DNA of 64,000 bases. It comes from Novosphingobium sp. 9 (GTDB lineage: Bacteria; Pseudomonadota; Alphaproteobacteria; Sphingomonadales; Sphingomonadaceae). This document shows, one piece after another, positions 17,210 to 26,695 of the stretch. The position numbers and the translations under genes are program-made. Below the pieces are notes generated by a model. The model made no database searches. It was not told the origin of the DNA and saw only the letters and a list, made by a program, of their open reading frames with translations. Position 1 is the first letter of the stretch, and each line of letters starts with the position of its first letter. The stretch covers positions 2,852,501 through 2,916,500 of the forward strand of contig NZ_CP022707.1 in NCBI RefSeq assembly GCF_025340265.1, read 5' to 3'.

Positions 17210-18007
17210 TCAACCGCATGGAAACGGCTTGAGCGGGGGCAGAACCGTATATTCCTCGTGGCTAGGCGGGGCATCGAGTGGCGGCATGTCCAGCGCGGGC
17301 GGCTCCACATGCGTTTCCGGCAGCCGATCGAGCAGATCGCGAATCAGGGTGAGTCGGCCAAGGCGCTGGTCGTTGAAGTCCACCAGCGTCCACGGCGCCT
17401 GCTTTGTATGCGTGGCTTTCAGCATCGCATCGCGCGCCTGCGTATAGGCCTCGTACTTCTCGCGCGCGGCAAGATCGACCGGCGAGAGCTTCCAGCGCTT
17501 GAGCGGATCTTCCAGCCGCTCGTGCAGGCGCTCTTCCTGTTTTTCCTGATCGCAGCCGAGCCAGTACTTGAACAGCAGGATGCCATCCTCGACCAGCATC
17601 TTCTCGAATTTGGGCACCTGATGCAGGAACGCCTCGACCTGCGATTCGGTGGCATAGCCCATGACGCGCTCGACACCGGCGCGGTTGTACCAGCTGCGGT
17701 CGAACAGCACGATCTCGCCCGCCGTGGGCAGATGCTCGACATAGCGCTGGAAATACCACTGCCCCTGCTCGCGCTCGCTGGGCGCAGAGAGCGCGACGGT
17801 GCGGCACTGGCGGGGATTGAGCTGACCGCCGACGGCCTTGATCGCGCCGCCCTTGCCCGCGGTATCGCGCCCCTCGAACAGGACGACGATGCGCGCGCCC
17901 GAGGCTTTCGCCCAGCGCGCCATCGCCACCAGTTCCAGTTCGAGACTTTCGAGCGCCGCCTCATAGGCTTTGCGCTTCAGCTTCTTGTGGTCATGGCCCT
18001 TGGACAT
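17210..18007 (-). CDS. ppk2: Polyphosphate kinase 2
   Basis: A 265-residue enzyme of the PPK2 family, which moves phosphate between polyphosphate and nucleotides. Walker A is GRDTAGKG at residues 46-53, the lid region is QGQWYFQRYVEHLP, and Walker B with the family signature is LFDRSWYNRAGVERVMGY near 101-118. A single domain of this length suggests class I (NDP to NTP). The C-terminus is proline-rich. It follows uppP by 13 bases and is probably co-transcribed. Confidence 0.94.
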   Translation of the reverse strand: MSKGHDHKKLKRKAYEAALESLELELVAMARWAKASGARIVVLFEGRDTAGKGGAIKAVGGQLNPRQCRTVALSAPSEREQGQWYFQRYVEHLPTAGEIVLFDRSWYNRAGVERVMGYATESQVEAFLHQVPKFEKMLVEDGILLFKYWLGCDQEKQEERLHERLEDPLKRWKLSPVDLAAREKYEAYTQARDAMLKATHTKQAPWTLVDFNDQRLGRLTLIRDLLDRLPETHVEPPALDMPPLDAPPSHEEYTVLPPLKPFPCG

Positions 18008-18020
18008 GACCGGGAGGCTA

Positions 18021-18833
18021 TCAGGCGTGGCCGAGCAGGTACAGCGCCAGCGCGCCGACGACGATGCGATACCAGGCGAACGGCCCGAAGCCCGAACGGC
18101 TGACGAAGGCCATGAACGCCTTGATCACCACCAGCGCGACAATGAAGGCGACGACGAAGCCGATGCCGATCAGCCCCCAGCCGACCGCGCCGGTGCCCGC
18201 CATCAGATCGTGGCGTGCGCCCCACAGCTCCAGCGTGGTCGCGCCGATCATCGTGGGGACAGCGAGGAAGAAGCTGAACTCGGCAGCGGTGCGGCGCTCC
18301 ACGCCCATCGCCAGCGCGCCCATGATCGTCGCGCCCGAGCGGCTGACGCCGGGCACCATGGCAAGGCACTGGGCGAGGCCAACGCCGAGGCACTTGACCA
18401 CCGGCAGTTCGGCAACGCCCGTCAGCGGTCCCTGCTTGGCGACCTTCTCGACGCCGAGAATGGCGATACCGCCGATGATCAGCGCCCAGGCGACCACCAC
18501 CGGCGCATCCAGCAGCGCCTCGATATAGTGCTTGAGCAGCAGCCCCAGCACCGCAGACGGCAGGAAAGCGATCAGCACGTTGCGGGTGAACCGCACCGAG
18601 ACGGGCTTGAGCTTCAGCAGCCCTGCCCCGACCGCCCAGAAGGTGCGCCAGAACTGGACGATCACCGCCAGGATCGCGCCCAGCTGGATGACGATGTTGA
18701 AGGTCGCCCATTGCGCCGCGTCGTAGCCGAACAGGCGGGTGGCAAGGATGAGGTGCCCGGTCGAGGAGACGGGCAGGAACTCGGTGAGGCCCTCGACGAT
18801 GCCGAGGAGAATTGCGGTGAAGGTCAGGGTCAT
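18021..18833 (-). CDS. uppP: Undecaprenyl-diphosphate phosphatase UppP
   Basis: A 270-residue polytopic membrane enzyme that dephosphorylates undecaprenyl diphosphate to recycle the lipid carrier of peptidoglycan synthesis; it also gives bacitracin tolerance. The active-site motifs are EGLTEFLPVSSTGH at residues 14-27 and MVPGVSRSGATIMGAL near 165. I start it at the ATG at 18833; the upstream MRHDLRP could be added. About eight membrane helices are visible. Confidence 0.95.
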   Translation of the reverse strand: MTLTFTAILLGIVEGLTEFLPVSSTGHLILATRLFGYDAAQWATFNIVIQLGAILAVIVQFWRTFWAVGAGLLKLKPVSVRFTRNVLIAFLPSAVLGLLLKHYIEALLDAPVVVAWALIIGGIAILGVEKVAKQGPLTGVAELPVVKCLGVGLAQCLAMVPGVSRSGATIMGALAMGVERRTAAEFSFFLAVPTMIGATTLELWGARHDLMAGTGAVGWGLIGIGFVVAFIVALVVIKAFMAFVSRSGFGPFAWYRIVVGALALYLLGHA

Positions 18834-18942
18834 CGGCCGCAGGTCATGCCGCACGCAGGCCCCAAGTCAAGCCACCGCGAGCCGCATCGAAAAATTAGTG
18901 CGGTAGGTACTTTTCCAAAGACGACACTTTGAGAATCGGGAA

Positions 18943-18976
18943 GAAAAAACCGGCCGGTCGCGAAACGACCGGCCGG
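18943..18976 (-). terminator. Intrinsic terminator downstream of the M13 peptidase
   Basis: An 11-bp perfect stem (ccggccggtcg at 18950-18960 with 18966-18976) is followed on the minus strand by six T. It starts 18 bases after the peptidase stop. Confidence 0.85.
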
Positions 18977-18994
18977 CTCTTCAAATACTGCCTG

Positions 18995-21172
18995 TTACCA
19001 GGTCCGCACGCGGTCGGCGGGGGCCTGATAGAGCTTCTCGCCCGGCTTCACGTCGAACGCCTTGTACCACTCGTCGAAGTTACGAACGATGCCGTTGATG
19101 CGGTAGTGCGGCGGCGAGTGCGGGTCGGTCTTCAGGAACTGGCGGGCCTGCGCCTCACGCACGCGCGAACGCCAAACCTGCGCCCAGGCCATGAAGAAGC
19201 GCTGGTCGCCGGTGTAACCGTCGATCACCGGCGCGGGCTTGCCGCCGAGCGAGAGGTGGTAGGCCTCGTAAGCGACGCTCAGGCCACCCAGATCGCCGAT
19301 GTTCTCGCCCATGGTCAGGCGACCGTTCACGCAGGTCTTGCCATCGTCGAACGGGCAGAAGCTGTCGTACTGCGCCGCCAGCTTGTCCTGTATCTTCTGG
19401 AACTTGGCGGTGTCCTCCGGCTTCCACCAGTCGCGCAGGTTGCCCTGCCCATCGGACTTGGCGCCCTGATCGTCAAAGCCGTGGCCCATCTCGTGGCCGA
19501 TCACCGCGCCGATGCCGCCGTAGTTCACTGCCGGGTCCGCCGACAGGTTGAAGAACGGGGGCTGCAGGATCGCCGCCGGGAACACGATCTCGTTATAGGT
19601 CGGGTTGTAGTAGGCGTTGATCGTCTCGGGCAGCATCATCCACTCCGAGCGGTCGACCGGCTGGCCGATCCGGTTCATCTCGAACGTGTTCTCCCACGCG
19701 CCTGCCGCGATCAGGTTGCCGAGCGGATCGGTCGGCGAGAAGTTGAGCCCTTCGTATTCCTTGAACTTGGCAGGCTCGCCGATCTTCGGCGTGAAGGCAT
19801 CCAGCTTGGCGATCGCTTCCTTGCGGGTCGCCTCGCTCATCCACGACAGGTTCGCCAGCTTTTCGCCCATCGCCTTGCGCAAGTTGGCGACAAGCTGCGT
19901 CATCGCTTCCTTCTCGGCCGGCGGATAGTACTTTTCGGCATAGAGCTTGCCGAGCAGTTCGCCCGCCTCACCCTCGACCATGGCGATGCCGCGCTTCCAG
20001 CGCGGACGCTGGGCCTGCGCGCCGCTGAGCACCTTGCCGTAGAAGTCGAAGTTGGCATCGTCGATGTCGGTCGGCAGCACCGAGGCATAGGAGCGCAGGA
20101 AGTGCGCCGCCAGCCACGCCTGCCAGGTCGAGACCGGCACGTCGCTGATCAGCTTCGCGGTCGCCGGAACGCCGCCGCCGAACTCGGCAGCGGCCTTGGC
20201 GGCATCGATGTGCGCAGCCTTGAACTCGTCCGCCGTCGGCGGCATCTCGTCGACGAGAACATAGCTCGCCTTGCCCGCGCCCGAAGCGTCGAGGAAGGTC
20301 TTGAGCAGATCGCCCTCGCCCAGCGCCTCGAATTCGGCGGTGCTCAGCTTGTTGTAGGTCAGGTCAGGGTCACGGCGGGCCGCACGGTCCCACTCGTTCT
20401 GCGCCATGCGCGTTTCCAGCGAGAGCACCGCCTTCGCCGAAGCGGCAGGGTCCGCATAGCCCGCCTTGCCCAGCAGGAACGTCAGGTAATCGACGTACTT
20501 GGCGCGGATCGCCTTGGCGCGATCGTCCTGTCCCAGGTAATAGCTGCGATCCGGCAGGCCGAGGCCCGACAGGCCGACGCCCAGCGCATAGATGTCGCTC
20601 TGCTTGGAGTCGGCGCCCACGCCGATCCCCAGCGGCGAAGCATAGCCCGGCGTCGCGAACAGCTTGACCAGATCATCCGGCGTCTTGGCGGCATAGATGC
20701 GCTGGAGGTAGGGCTGCACCGGCGCCAGACCTGCCTTGTTGATCGCGTCCACGTCCATGAACGACTTGTAGGCGGCAGCAATGCGCGCGCCGTCGCTGCC
20801 CGGCGCCTGCGGTGTGGAGGTCAGGCCATCGAGGATACCGCGAAGACGCGCCTGCGACAGGTCCGCCAGCGTATCGAACGAGCCGATCCGGGTCTTGTCG
20901 TCAGGGATCGGATGGCTGGCCACCCAACCGTTATTGACGAAGGCATCGAAATCGTCGCCCGGCTTCACGCTCTTGTCGATGTACTGGGTCTGGATGCCGA
21001 ATGCGCCCCAGTTGGTCTCGGGCTTGACCTCGGCGGAGGCCGCAGGGGCAGAAGCGGGGGCGGCATCGTCCGCAAGGACCGGCGCGGCGGCAAGGCCCAG
21101 CGACAGTGCCGCCGCAGCAACACCGGCGGCCAGCACGCGTTTCGCGCGAGCGGTGGAAAGCAATTCGGGCAT
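18995..21172 (-). CDS. M13-family (neprilysin-like) zinc metallopeptidase, exported
   Basis: A 725-residue protein with a signal peptide (KRVLAAGVAAAALSLGLAAAP, cleavage near residue 34), a long helical N-lobe and a C-terminal catalytic lobe. The zinc site is VIGHEMGHGFDDQG (HExxH near residue 560) with the third ligand in GENIGDLGG near 622. The substrate-binding NAYYNPTYNEIVFPAAILQPPFF is intact, and the protein ends in the family Trp (RVRTW). It should cleave peptides in the periplasm or outside the cell. The ATG at 21172 is chosen; 12 more residues are possible upstream. Confidence 0.94.
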   Translation of the reverse strand: MPELLSTARAKRVLAAGVAAAALSLGLAAAPVLADDAAPASAPAASAEVKPETNWGAFGIQTQYIDKSVKPGDDFDAFVNNGWVASHPIPDDKTRIGSFDTLADLSQARLRGILDGLTSTPQAPGSDGARIAAAYKSFMDVDAINKAGLAPVQPYLQRIYAAKTPDDLVKLFATPGYASPLGIGVGADSKQSDIYALGVGLSGLGLPDRSYYLGQDDRAKAIRAKYVDYLTFLLGKAGYADPAASAKAVLSLETRMAQNEWDRAARRDPDLTYNKLSTAEFEALGEGDLLKTFLDASGAGKASYVLVDEMPPTADEFKAAHIDAAKAAAEFGGGVPATAKLISDVPVSTWQAWLAAHFLRSYASVLPTDIDDANFDFYGKVLSGAQAQRPRWKRGIAMVEGEAGELLGKLYAEKYYPPAEKEAMTQLVANLRKAMGEKLANLSWMSEATRKEAIAKLDAFTPKIGEPAKFKEYEGLNFSPTDPLGNLIAAGAWENTFEMNRIGQPVDRSEWMMLPETINAYYNPTYNEIVFPAAILQPPFFNLSADPAVNYGGIGAVIGHEMGHGFDDQGAKSDGQGNLRDWWKPEDTAKFQKIQDKLAAQYDSFCPFDDGKTCVNGRLTMGENIGDLGGLSVAYEAYHLSLGGKPAPVIDGYTGDQRFFMAWAQVWRSRVREAQARQFLKTDPHSPPHYRINGIVRNFDEWYKAFDVKPGEKLYQAPADRVRTW

Positions 21173-21283
21173 GGATACCCCTTTTCGAAAGATCGTTGAA
21201 CACGCCAAGCGGTAGGGCCCGGACAGGCCCCGATGGCGCGCACGATAATTACGAAAAGCGGTAACGCCAGTCCTTATTCGCGA

Positions 21284-23191
21284 TCAATATGACAAATCGC
21301 TCGAACTATTGTCGAATTGCAACGCGGCAAGGCGTGCATAGAGGCCGCCCAGCCGAACCAGTTCGTCATGCGTGCCCTGCTCGGCAATCCGCCCGCCGTC
21401 CATCACCACGATGCGGTCCGCCTTGCGTATGGTGGCGAGACGGTGCGCTATGACCAGCGTGGTGCGATGCGCCATCAGCGTTTCGAGCGCATCCTGCACC
21501 AGCCGCTCGCTTTCGGCGTCGAGCGCGCTGGTCGCCTCGTCCAGCAGCAGGATCGGGGCATCGCGCAGCAGGGCGCGGGCGATCGCCATGCGCTGGCGCT
21601 GCCCGCCCGAAAGCCGCGCGCCGCCCTCGCCCAGGAACGTGTCGAGCCCCTGCGGCAGCTCGCGCAGGAACCCTTCGGCATTGGCGGCAGAGGCCGCACG
21701 CCAGATCGCCTCGTCACCGGCGTCCCAGTTGCCGTAGCGCAGGTTGTCGCGCGCGCTGGCGGCGAACAGCACGCCCTCCTGCGGCACCAGCGCGATGCGG
21801 CGGCGGGCATCCACCGGATCGGCGGAGGCAAGCGGCACGCCGTCGATCTTGATGGTGCCGCCCTGCGGATCGTAGAACCGCTCGGCCAGCTGGAACAGCG
21901 TGGACTTGCCCGCCCCCGAAGGCCCTACGATGGCCACCGTCTCGCCCGGCTCCACCGTCAGCGAGAAATCGTGCAGCGCGGCGAGTTCGGGGCGCGAGGG
22001 ATAGCGGAAGGTCACGCGCTCGAAGGCGATTTTGCCGCGCGCGGGCACCGGCAGCGCCATGGGCCGGGCGGGCGGCGCGATCTGCGGGCGCTCGTCGAGC
22101 AGTTCGGCAAGGCGGCTGGCGGCGCCCGCGCCGCGCACCAGATCGCCATAGACCTCGGTCAGCGAATTGAACGCGCCCGCCACCAGCACGGCGGTGAACA
22201 CGAAGGCCGCGATGGTGCCGCCGGTGATCGTCCCTTCGGCCACGCCCACCGCGCCCCGCCACAGGATCAGCGTGATCGCGCCGAGCACGAGGAACATGAT
22301 CAGCGCGGTCATCACGCTGCGCATCATGAAGCGGCGGCGGGCGATCTCGAAGGTATCCTCGACGCTGGCGGCAAAGCGCTCCGCCTCGCGCGGCTCCTGC
22401 GTGAAGGCCTGCACGATGGGCAGCGCGTCGAGCACCTCGCCGGTCATCGCGCCGATCTGTGCGACGTGATCCTGGCTGGTGCGCGACATGCCGCGAAGGC
22501 GCCGCCCGAACACCGCGATCGGCACCACGACCAGCGGGATCGCCACGAGCAGCCACACCGTCAGCTGCGGCGCGAGGATGAACAGATAGACGACGCCGCC
22601 TATCGCCATGATGACATTGCGCAGCGCGACCGAGACGCTGGTGCCCACCAGCTGGTCGATGATCGTCGTGTCCGCCGTCATGCGCGAGGAAATCTCCTTG
22701 GGGGAGTTCACCTCGAAGAAGCTGGGCGAAAGCGTCAGCAGGTGGCGCTGCACGCGGCGGCGGATATCGGCGACCACGCGCTCGCCCAGCCACGAGACCG
22801 AATAGAACCGCGTCGCCGTACCCAGCGACAGCACCACGATCGTCGCGACCAGCGTGACGAACCAGCGCTCGATCGCCGTGGGATCGGCGCCGCGCGCGAA
22901 GCCCTGATCGATGATCTGACGAAAACCGTAAGGAATGGCGAGCGTCGCCAGCGCCGTCACCAGCAGCGCCGCCCCCGCCAGCGCGACCCGCCCCGGATAC
23001 CGGAACATCTCGCGCCAGACCATCGTCAGCGGACGCAGCCCCTTGGGCGACCGTCCGGCAGCCGCCGATGTGGCCTCTTCGCCGCTGGCCGGCTCAGGGC
23101 TGGCGAAGGCAGGATCGACGGACGGTTGCTGCCCCACAGCAAGATCACGGGCGGCAGGCTCAGGAACGGCAGGATCGCGGGGAGATGGCAT
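21284..23191 (-). CDS. ABC exporter, permease-ATPase fusion (MsbA/lipid A exporter-like)
   Basis: A 635-residue half-transporter. After about 55 low-complexity residues comes a six-helix membrane domain (for example GRVALAGAALLVTALATLAI and LFILAPQLTVWLLVAIPLVVV). The ATPase domain has Walker A GPSGAGKST at 423, the signature LSGGQRQR at 527, Walker B ILLLDEATSALD at 547 and the H-loop VIAHRL. It acts as a homodimer. The closest families are MsbA-like lipid or multidrug exporters. The gene is divergent from phaZ with 289 bases between. Confidence 0.92.
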   Translation of the reverse strand: MPSPRDPAVPEPAARDLAVGQQPSVDPAFASPEPASGEEATSAAAGRSPKGLRPLTMVWREMFRYPGRVALAGAALLVTALATLAIPYGFRQIIDQGFARGADPTAIERWFVTLVATIVVLSLGTATRFYSVSWLGERVVADIRRRVQRHLLTLSPSFFEVNSPKEISSRMTADTTIIDQLVGTSVSVALRNVIMAIGGVVYLFILAPQLTVWLLVAIPLVVVPIAVFGRRLRGMSRTSQDHVAQIGAMTGEVLDALPIVQAFTQEPREAERFAASVEDTFEIARRRFMMRSVMTALIMFLVLGAITLILWRGAVGVAEGTITGGTIAAFVFTAVLVAGAFNSLTEVYGDLVRGAGAASRLAELLDERPQIAPPARPMALPVPARGKIAFERVTFRYPSRPELAALHDFSLTVEPGETVAIVGPSGAGKSTLFQLAERFYDPQGGTIKIDGVPLASADPVDARRRIALVPQEGVLFAASARDNLRYGNWDAGDEAIWRAASAANAEGFLRELPQGLDTFLGEGGARLSGGQRQRMAIARALLRDAPILLLDEATSALDAESERLVQDALETLMAHRTTLVIAHRLATIRKADRIVVMDGGRIAEQGTHDELVRLGGLYARLAALQFDNSSSDLSY

Positions 23192-23480
23192 GGTCTCGCG
23201 CCTTACCCCCTCGCCCGCCGCAGGAAAAGGGCCTTGCGGTGGGCTTTGCGGGACGAAATGCCCTATCCCGGCGCCCTTCCGTCACCGTGCCGTCACGGCG
23301 CCGTCACCGCGCGGCTGCCGGGGGCCATCTGGCCCCGAAACGGGACGAAAGCGGGATTTGCCGCATTGCACAATGACGCGTTCGGGTCCAAATTAGGCAG
23401 CAAATCGGTCGATGGGCCGTTAACCGTGAGATGTCAGGTAAGAGCCGCCAGACCTGCGGGCGCGGCCGGGAGAACGCGAC

Positions 23481-24725
23481 TTGCTCTATAACGCCTACGA
23501 ATTGCAGCGAAATCTGCTCAGCGGCGCATCGGCCTGGGCCTCGGTCGGTGCAGAGATGCTGACCAACCCGGCGTTTCCGATCAGCCAGTTCGGCCTGGGG
23601 CCGGTGATGGCATCGGCGCTCGAAGTCTTCGCGCATGCCGCCGCGCCCCGCGGAAAACCGACCTTCGCGATCGAAGCGGTGACGATCGAGGGCAAGCGCC
23701 ACCCCGTCACCGAATCGATCGTCGAGCGACGCCCGTTCTGCAACCTGCTGCGTTTCGAGCGCGCAGGCCTTCCCGCCGATGCCCCGCGCCTGATGATCGT
23801 CGCGCCGATGAGCGGACACTACGCCACGCTGCTGCGCGGCACCGTGGCCCGCATGGTCGAAAGCAGCGTCGTCTACATCACCGACTGGGCCGACGCGAAG
23901 CTGGTTCCGGCCTCGGAAGGCCGCTTCGATCTGGACGACTATATCGACTACCTGATCGATTTCCTCTCGTGCATCGGCCCCGGCACGCACATGCTGGCGG
24001 TGTGCCAGCCCTCGGTCCCGGCCTTTGCCGCCGCCGCGATCATGGGCCAGCAGAAGCACCCGGCGCGCCCTGCCACGCTGACCATGATGGGCGGCCCGAT
24101 CGACACGCGCGAGGCGCCCACCAGCGTCAACGACGTCGCCATGCAGCAGCCGCTGGCGTGGTTCGAGCAGAACGTGATCGCCACCGTCCCGCTCGCCTAT
24201 CCGGGCTCGGGCCGCCGCGTCTATCCAGGCTTTCTCCAGCTGGCCGGGTTCATGGCGATGAATCTGGGCAACCACATGATGAGCCACTACGGCATGTTCC
24301 GTCATCTGGTCGAAGGCGACGATGAAAGCGCGGCGGCGACCAAGGCGTTCTACGATGAATATCGCAGCGTCTGCGACATGACCGCCGAGTTCTATCTCCA
24401 GACCATCGAGCATGTGTTCCAGCGCCACTCGCTGCCCAACGGCGAGTTCGTGCATCGCGGCGAGCGGATCGATCCCACCGCGATCCGCGACACCGCGCTG
24501 CTCGCGGTCGAGGGGGAAAAGGACGATATCTCCGGCATCGGCCAGACCAAAGCCGCGCTCAAGCTGGCGGTCGACCTGCCCGACGACTCGAAGAAGTACT
24601 ATCTCGTCGAAGGTGCGGGCCATTACGGCATCTTCAACGGCAAGCGCTGGCGCAATCTCGTTGCCCCGGTCCTCGAAGACTGGATACGCAGCCACGCCCG
24701 CAAACCGGAAGCGACGGAGAAATAA
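23481..24725 (+). CDS. phaZ: Intracellular polyhydroxyalkanoate depolymerase
   Basis: A 414-residue PhaZ that degrades stored PHB granules. It starts MLYNAYELQRNLLSGASAW, conserved in alphaproteobacterial PHB depolymerases. The active-site region LAVCQPSVPAFAAAA carries a cysteine in place of the usual serine, as in PhaC-related depolymerases; the histidine lies in GAGHYGIFNGKRWR. Translation begins at a TTG (23481) with GGGAGA 7 bases before it. phaC and a phasin gene are 17-19 kb downstream. A hairpin follows the stop. Confidence 0.94.
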   Translation: MLYNAYELQRNLLSGASAWASVGAEMLTNPAFPISQFGLGPVMASALEVFAHAAAPRGKPTFAIEAVTIEGKRHPVTESIVERRPFCNLLRFERAGLPADAPRLMIVAPMSGHYATLLRGTVARMVESSVVYITDWADAKLVPASEGRFDLDDYIDYLIDFLSCIGPGTHMLAVCQPSVPAFAAAAIMGQQKHPARPATLTMMGGPIDTREAPTSVNDVAMQQPLAWFEQNVIATVPLAYPGSGRRVYPGFLQLAGFMAMNLGNHMMSHYGMFRHLVEGDDESAAATKAFYDEYRSVCDMTAEFYLQTIEHVFQRHSLPNGEFVHRGERIDPTAIRDTALLAVEGEKDDISGIGQTKAALKLAVDLPDDSKKYYLVEGAGHYGIFNGKRWRNLVAPVLEDWIRSHARKPEATEK

Positions 24726-24744
24726 GCCAAGTTTTCACGACAAG

Positions 24745-24776
24745 CCGTTCCCTGTGCGCGCTGGCACGGGGAACGG
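24745..24776 (+). terminator. Hairpin terminator after phaZ
   Basis: A 13-bp stem with one G-T pair (ccgttccctgtgc at 24745-24757 with 24764-24776) lies 20 bases after the stop codon. The tail has no U-run, so strength is uncertain. Confidence 0.5.
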
Positions 24777-24828
24777 AAAGGCAGGATGGTTCTGGTCCGT
24801 TAAGGTTGATTTTGGTAAACTGTCGGAC

Positions 24829-25560
24829 ATGCGTAAACTGTCAGCCATGAACGGAAAACTCGGTCGCCGCGATATCGTGAAGGGTGGATTGCTGGCGGGC
24901 CTCGGCCTGACGCTGCCCGCCCGCGCCTTTGCCGCCGACCCGCAGGGCCTGAGTGGTTCAAATCTGACCGGCGCGGCACCGACTGATCTGCTCTCCGGCT
25001 CCACGCTCGGCGCGGTTCCGGCCAGCCCGGCCAGCGCCGACGCCTATCAGCAGCGCATCCTTGCCGCTGCCCAGCGCGAGGTCAGCCGGGTACGGGCCTC
25101 CATATGGCGCGCCGATCTGGTCGGCATCGCCGATTTCTCGCAGCCGTCGTGGAAGCCGCGCTTCCATTTCGCCAATCTGGAAGACGGCACCGTGCGCTCG
25201 TTCCTGCTGGCCCACGGGCGCGGTTCGGACCCGGCGCACAGCGGCTGGCTGCAGAGCTTCTCCAATCAGGTCGGCTCGGAAGCGACATCGCGCGGCGCCT
25301 ATCTCACCTGCGAATGGTATCAGGGCAAGTACGGCACCTCGATCCGCCTGCAGGGCCTCGATGCCGACAATTCGCGCGCGCTCGAACGCGCCATCGTCGT
25401 CCACCCCGCATGGTACGTGGACGAATCGATGATCGCCAAGTGGGGCAAGCTCGGCCGCAGCGAGGGCTGCTTCGCGATGAGCCAGGCGAACTTCAACGAG
25501 GCGCTCTGGCACCTGTCGGGCGGACGCCTGCTGTTCGCGGACCGCATCGGCGAGGCGTGA
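24829..25560 (+). CDS. Murein L,D-transpeptidase catalytic-domain protein, Tat-type signal
   Basis: A 243-residue exported protein. The twin-arginine style leader is GRRDIVKGGLLAGLGLTLPARAFA. The catalytic domain of the YkuD_2 type has SFLLAHGRGSDP, VGSEATSRGAYLTCEWYQGKYG, then ALERAIVVHPAWYV and the active-site cysteine in GRSEGCFAMS. Such enzymes make 3-3 crosslinks in peptidoglycan or attach proteins to it. An ATG six codons later (24847) is an equally good start. It stands alone, downstream of phaZ. Confidence 0.88.
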   Translation: MRKLSAMNGKLGRRDIVKGGLLAGLGLTLPARAFAADPQGLSGSNLTGAAPTDLLSGSTLGAVPASPASADAYQQRILAAAQREVSRVRASIWRADLVGIADFSQPSWKPRFHFANLEDGTVRSFLLAHGRGSDPAHSGWLQSFSNQVGSEATSRGAYLTCEWYQGKYGTSIRLQGLDADNSRALERAIVVHPAWYVDESMIAKWGKLGRSEGCFAMSQANFNEALWHLSGGRLLFADRIGEA

Positions 25561-25712
25561 TTTCCGCCCGCATCATGCCCCCATCACGGCCTGCATCACC
25601 CCCTGCATCATGGGGCACTAATTCGTCCCGCCCGCATTATCAGCGGGAACTATAGGTTCGATCACGCGATGTGGCGTTTACTTGCCACCCGGTTCGCGCG
25701 ACAGACCTTTCG

Positions 25713-26693
25713 ATGACCCTGCCCCTCGACAATGCCGACTGGCCCACTTTCGGCTGGAGCGATGACATTCGCCCCGCGCTGTCGCGTGCCGTGGCGGCAG
25801 GCCGTCCGGTGGCGCTGGCGACGCTGTTGCGGGTCGAGGGCAGTGCGCCGCGCGGCCCCGGCGCGCAGATGCTGTTCGATGGCAGCACCGCCAGCGGCTA
25901 TTTCTCGGGCGACTGCATCGAGGGCGATGTCGCCACCCACGCCGCGCAGGTGCTGGAGGACGGCCAGCCGCGCCGCCTGCACTATGGCATGGGCAGTCCG
26001 TGGATCGACCTGCGGCTGCGCTGCGGCGGCGCGCTGCATGTCGTGGTCGAACGGGTGGAGGCGGACAGCCCTGCCGCGATGGCGCTGCTCGATCACACCC
26101 GCCAGCGCCGGTCGTGCCTGTGGGAGAGCGACGGCACGGTGCAGACCGTGCGCGTGGCGGAAAGCGGCGCCCCCCTGCTCAGCGCACACGACGATCCGCT
26201 GCACTTTGCCCGGCGTTACGACCCGCCGCGCCGCCTGATCGTCTCGGGCGGCGATCCGGGCGCGCTGGCCGCCGCGCAGCTGGCGATGATGACCGGGTTC
26301 GAGACGATCCTCGTGCGCCCCGACGGCCCGCACCAGCCGCCGCCCTTCGCGGTCTCGCGCTATCTGCGCGGCGAGCCTTCGCAGGCTCTTCCCGAACTCG
26401 GTGTCGATCGCTGGACCGCGTACCTCGGCGCCACACACGAGGACGAGCACGATCTCGGCGGCTGCCTTGCCGCGCTGAAGGGCGGGGCGGCGTGGACCGG
26501 GATGATCGGCGCCAAGTCGCGCGCGCCCGCCCGTATCGCCGCGCTGCGCGGCGCCGGGGCCAGCGACGAGGAGATCGCCGCGCTGCACATGTCTCCCGGC
26601 GTCGCAGGGCTGGGCAAGGCCCCGTTCGAGGTCGCCACCGGCATCCTGGCCGAGATCATGCAGGCGCTCAACCCCGCCCGCGAGCGCGCCTGA
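25713..26693 (+). CDS. XdhC-family molybdenum-hydroxylase maturation protein
   Basis: A 326-residue protein of the XdhC/CoxI family. The N-terminal domain (PVALATLLRVEGSAPRGPGAQML, then GYFSGDCIEGDV) and the C-terminal Rossmann domain (LIVSGGDPGALAAAQLAMMTGF, then DEHDLGGCLAAL and TGMIGAKSRAPAR) are both present. XdhC binds Mo cofactor and helps its sulfuration and insertion into xanthine dehydrogenase-type enzymes. A MobA-like nucleotidyltransferase follows directly. The large Mo-binding hydroxylase subunit is not in this window; a [2Fe-2S] subunit gene lies 4.4 kb further on. Confidence 0.9.
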   Translation: MTLPLDNADWPTFGWSDDIRPALSRAVAAGRPVALATLLRVEGSAPRGPGAQMLFDGSTASGYFSGDCIEGDVATHAAQVLEDGQPRRLHYGMGSPWIDLRLRCGGALHVVVERVEADSPAAMALLDHTRQRRSCLWESDGTVQTVRVAESGAPLLSAHDDPLHFARRYDPPRRLIVSGGDPGALAAAQLAMMTGFETILVRPDGPHQPPPFAVSRYLRGEPSQALPELGVDRWTAYLGATHEDEHDLGGCLAALKGGAAWTGMIGAKSRAPARIAALRGAGASDEEIAALHMSPGVAGLGKAPFEVATGILAEIMQALNPARERA

Positions 26694-26695
26694 GC

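Noticed and set aside
18929..21199. A 756-codon open frame on the plus strand opposite the M13 peptidase
   Set aside because: It is the antisense of a clear peptidase gene, is rich in Arg, His and Gly, and matches no family. Such shadow frames are expected at this GC content.
21317..23491. A 724-codon open frame opposite the ABC exporter
   Set aside because: Antisense shadow of an obvious transporter with His/Arg-rich nonsense composition.
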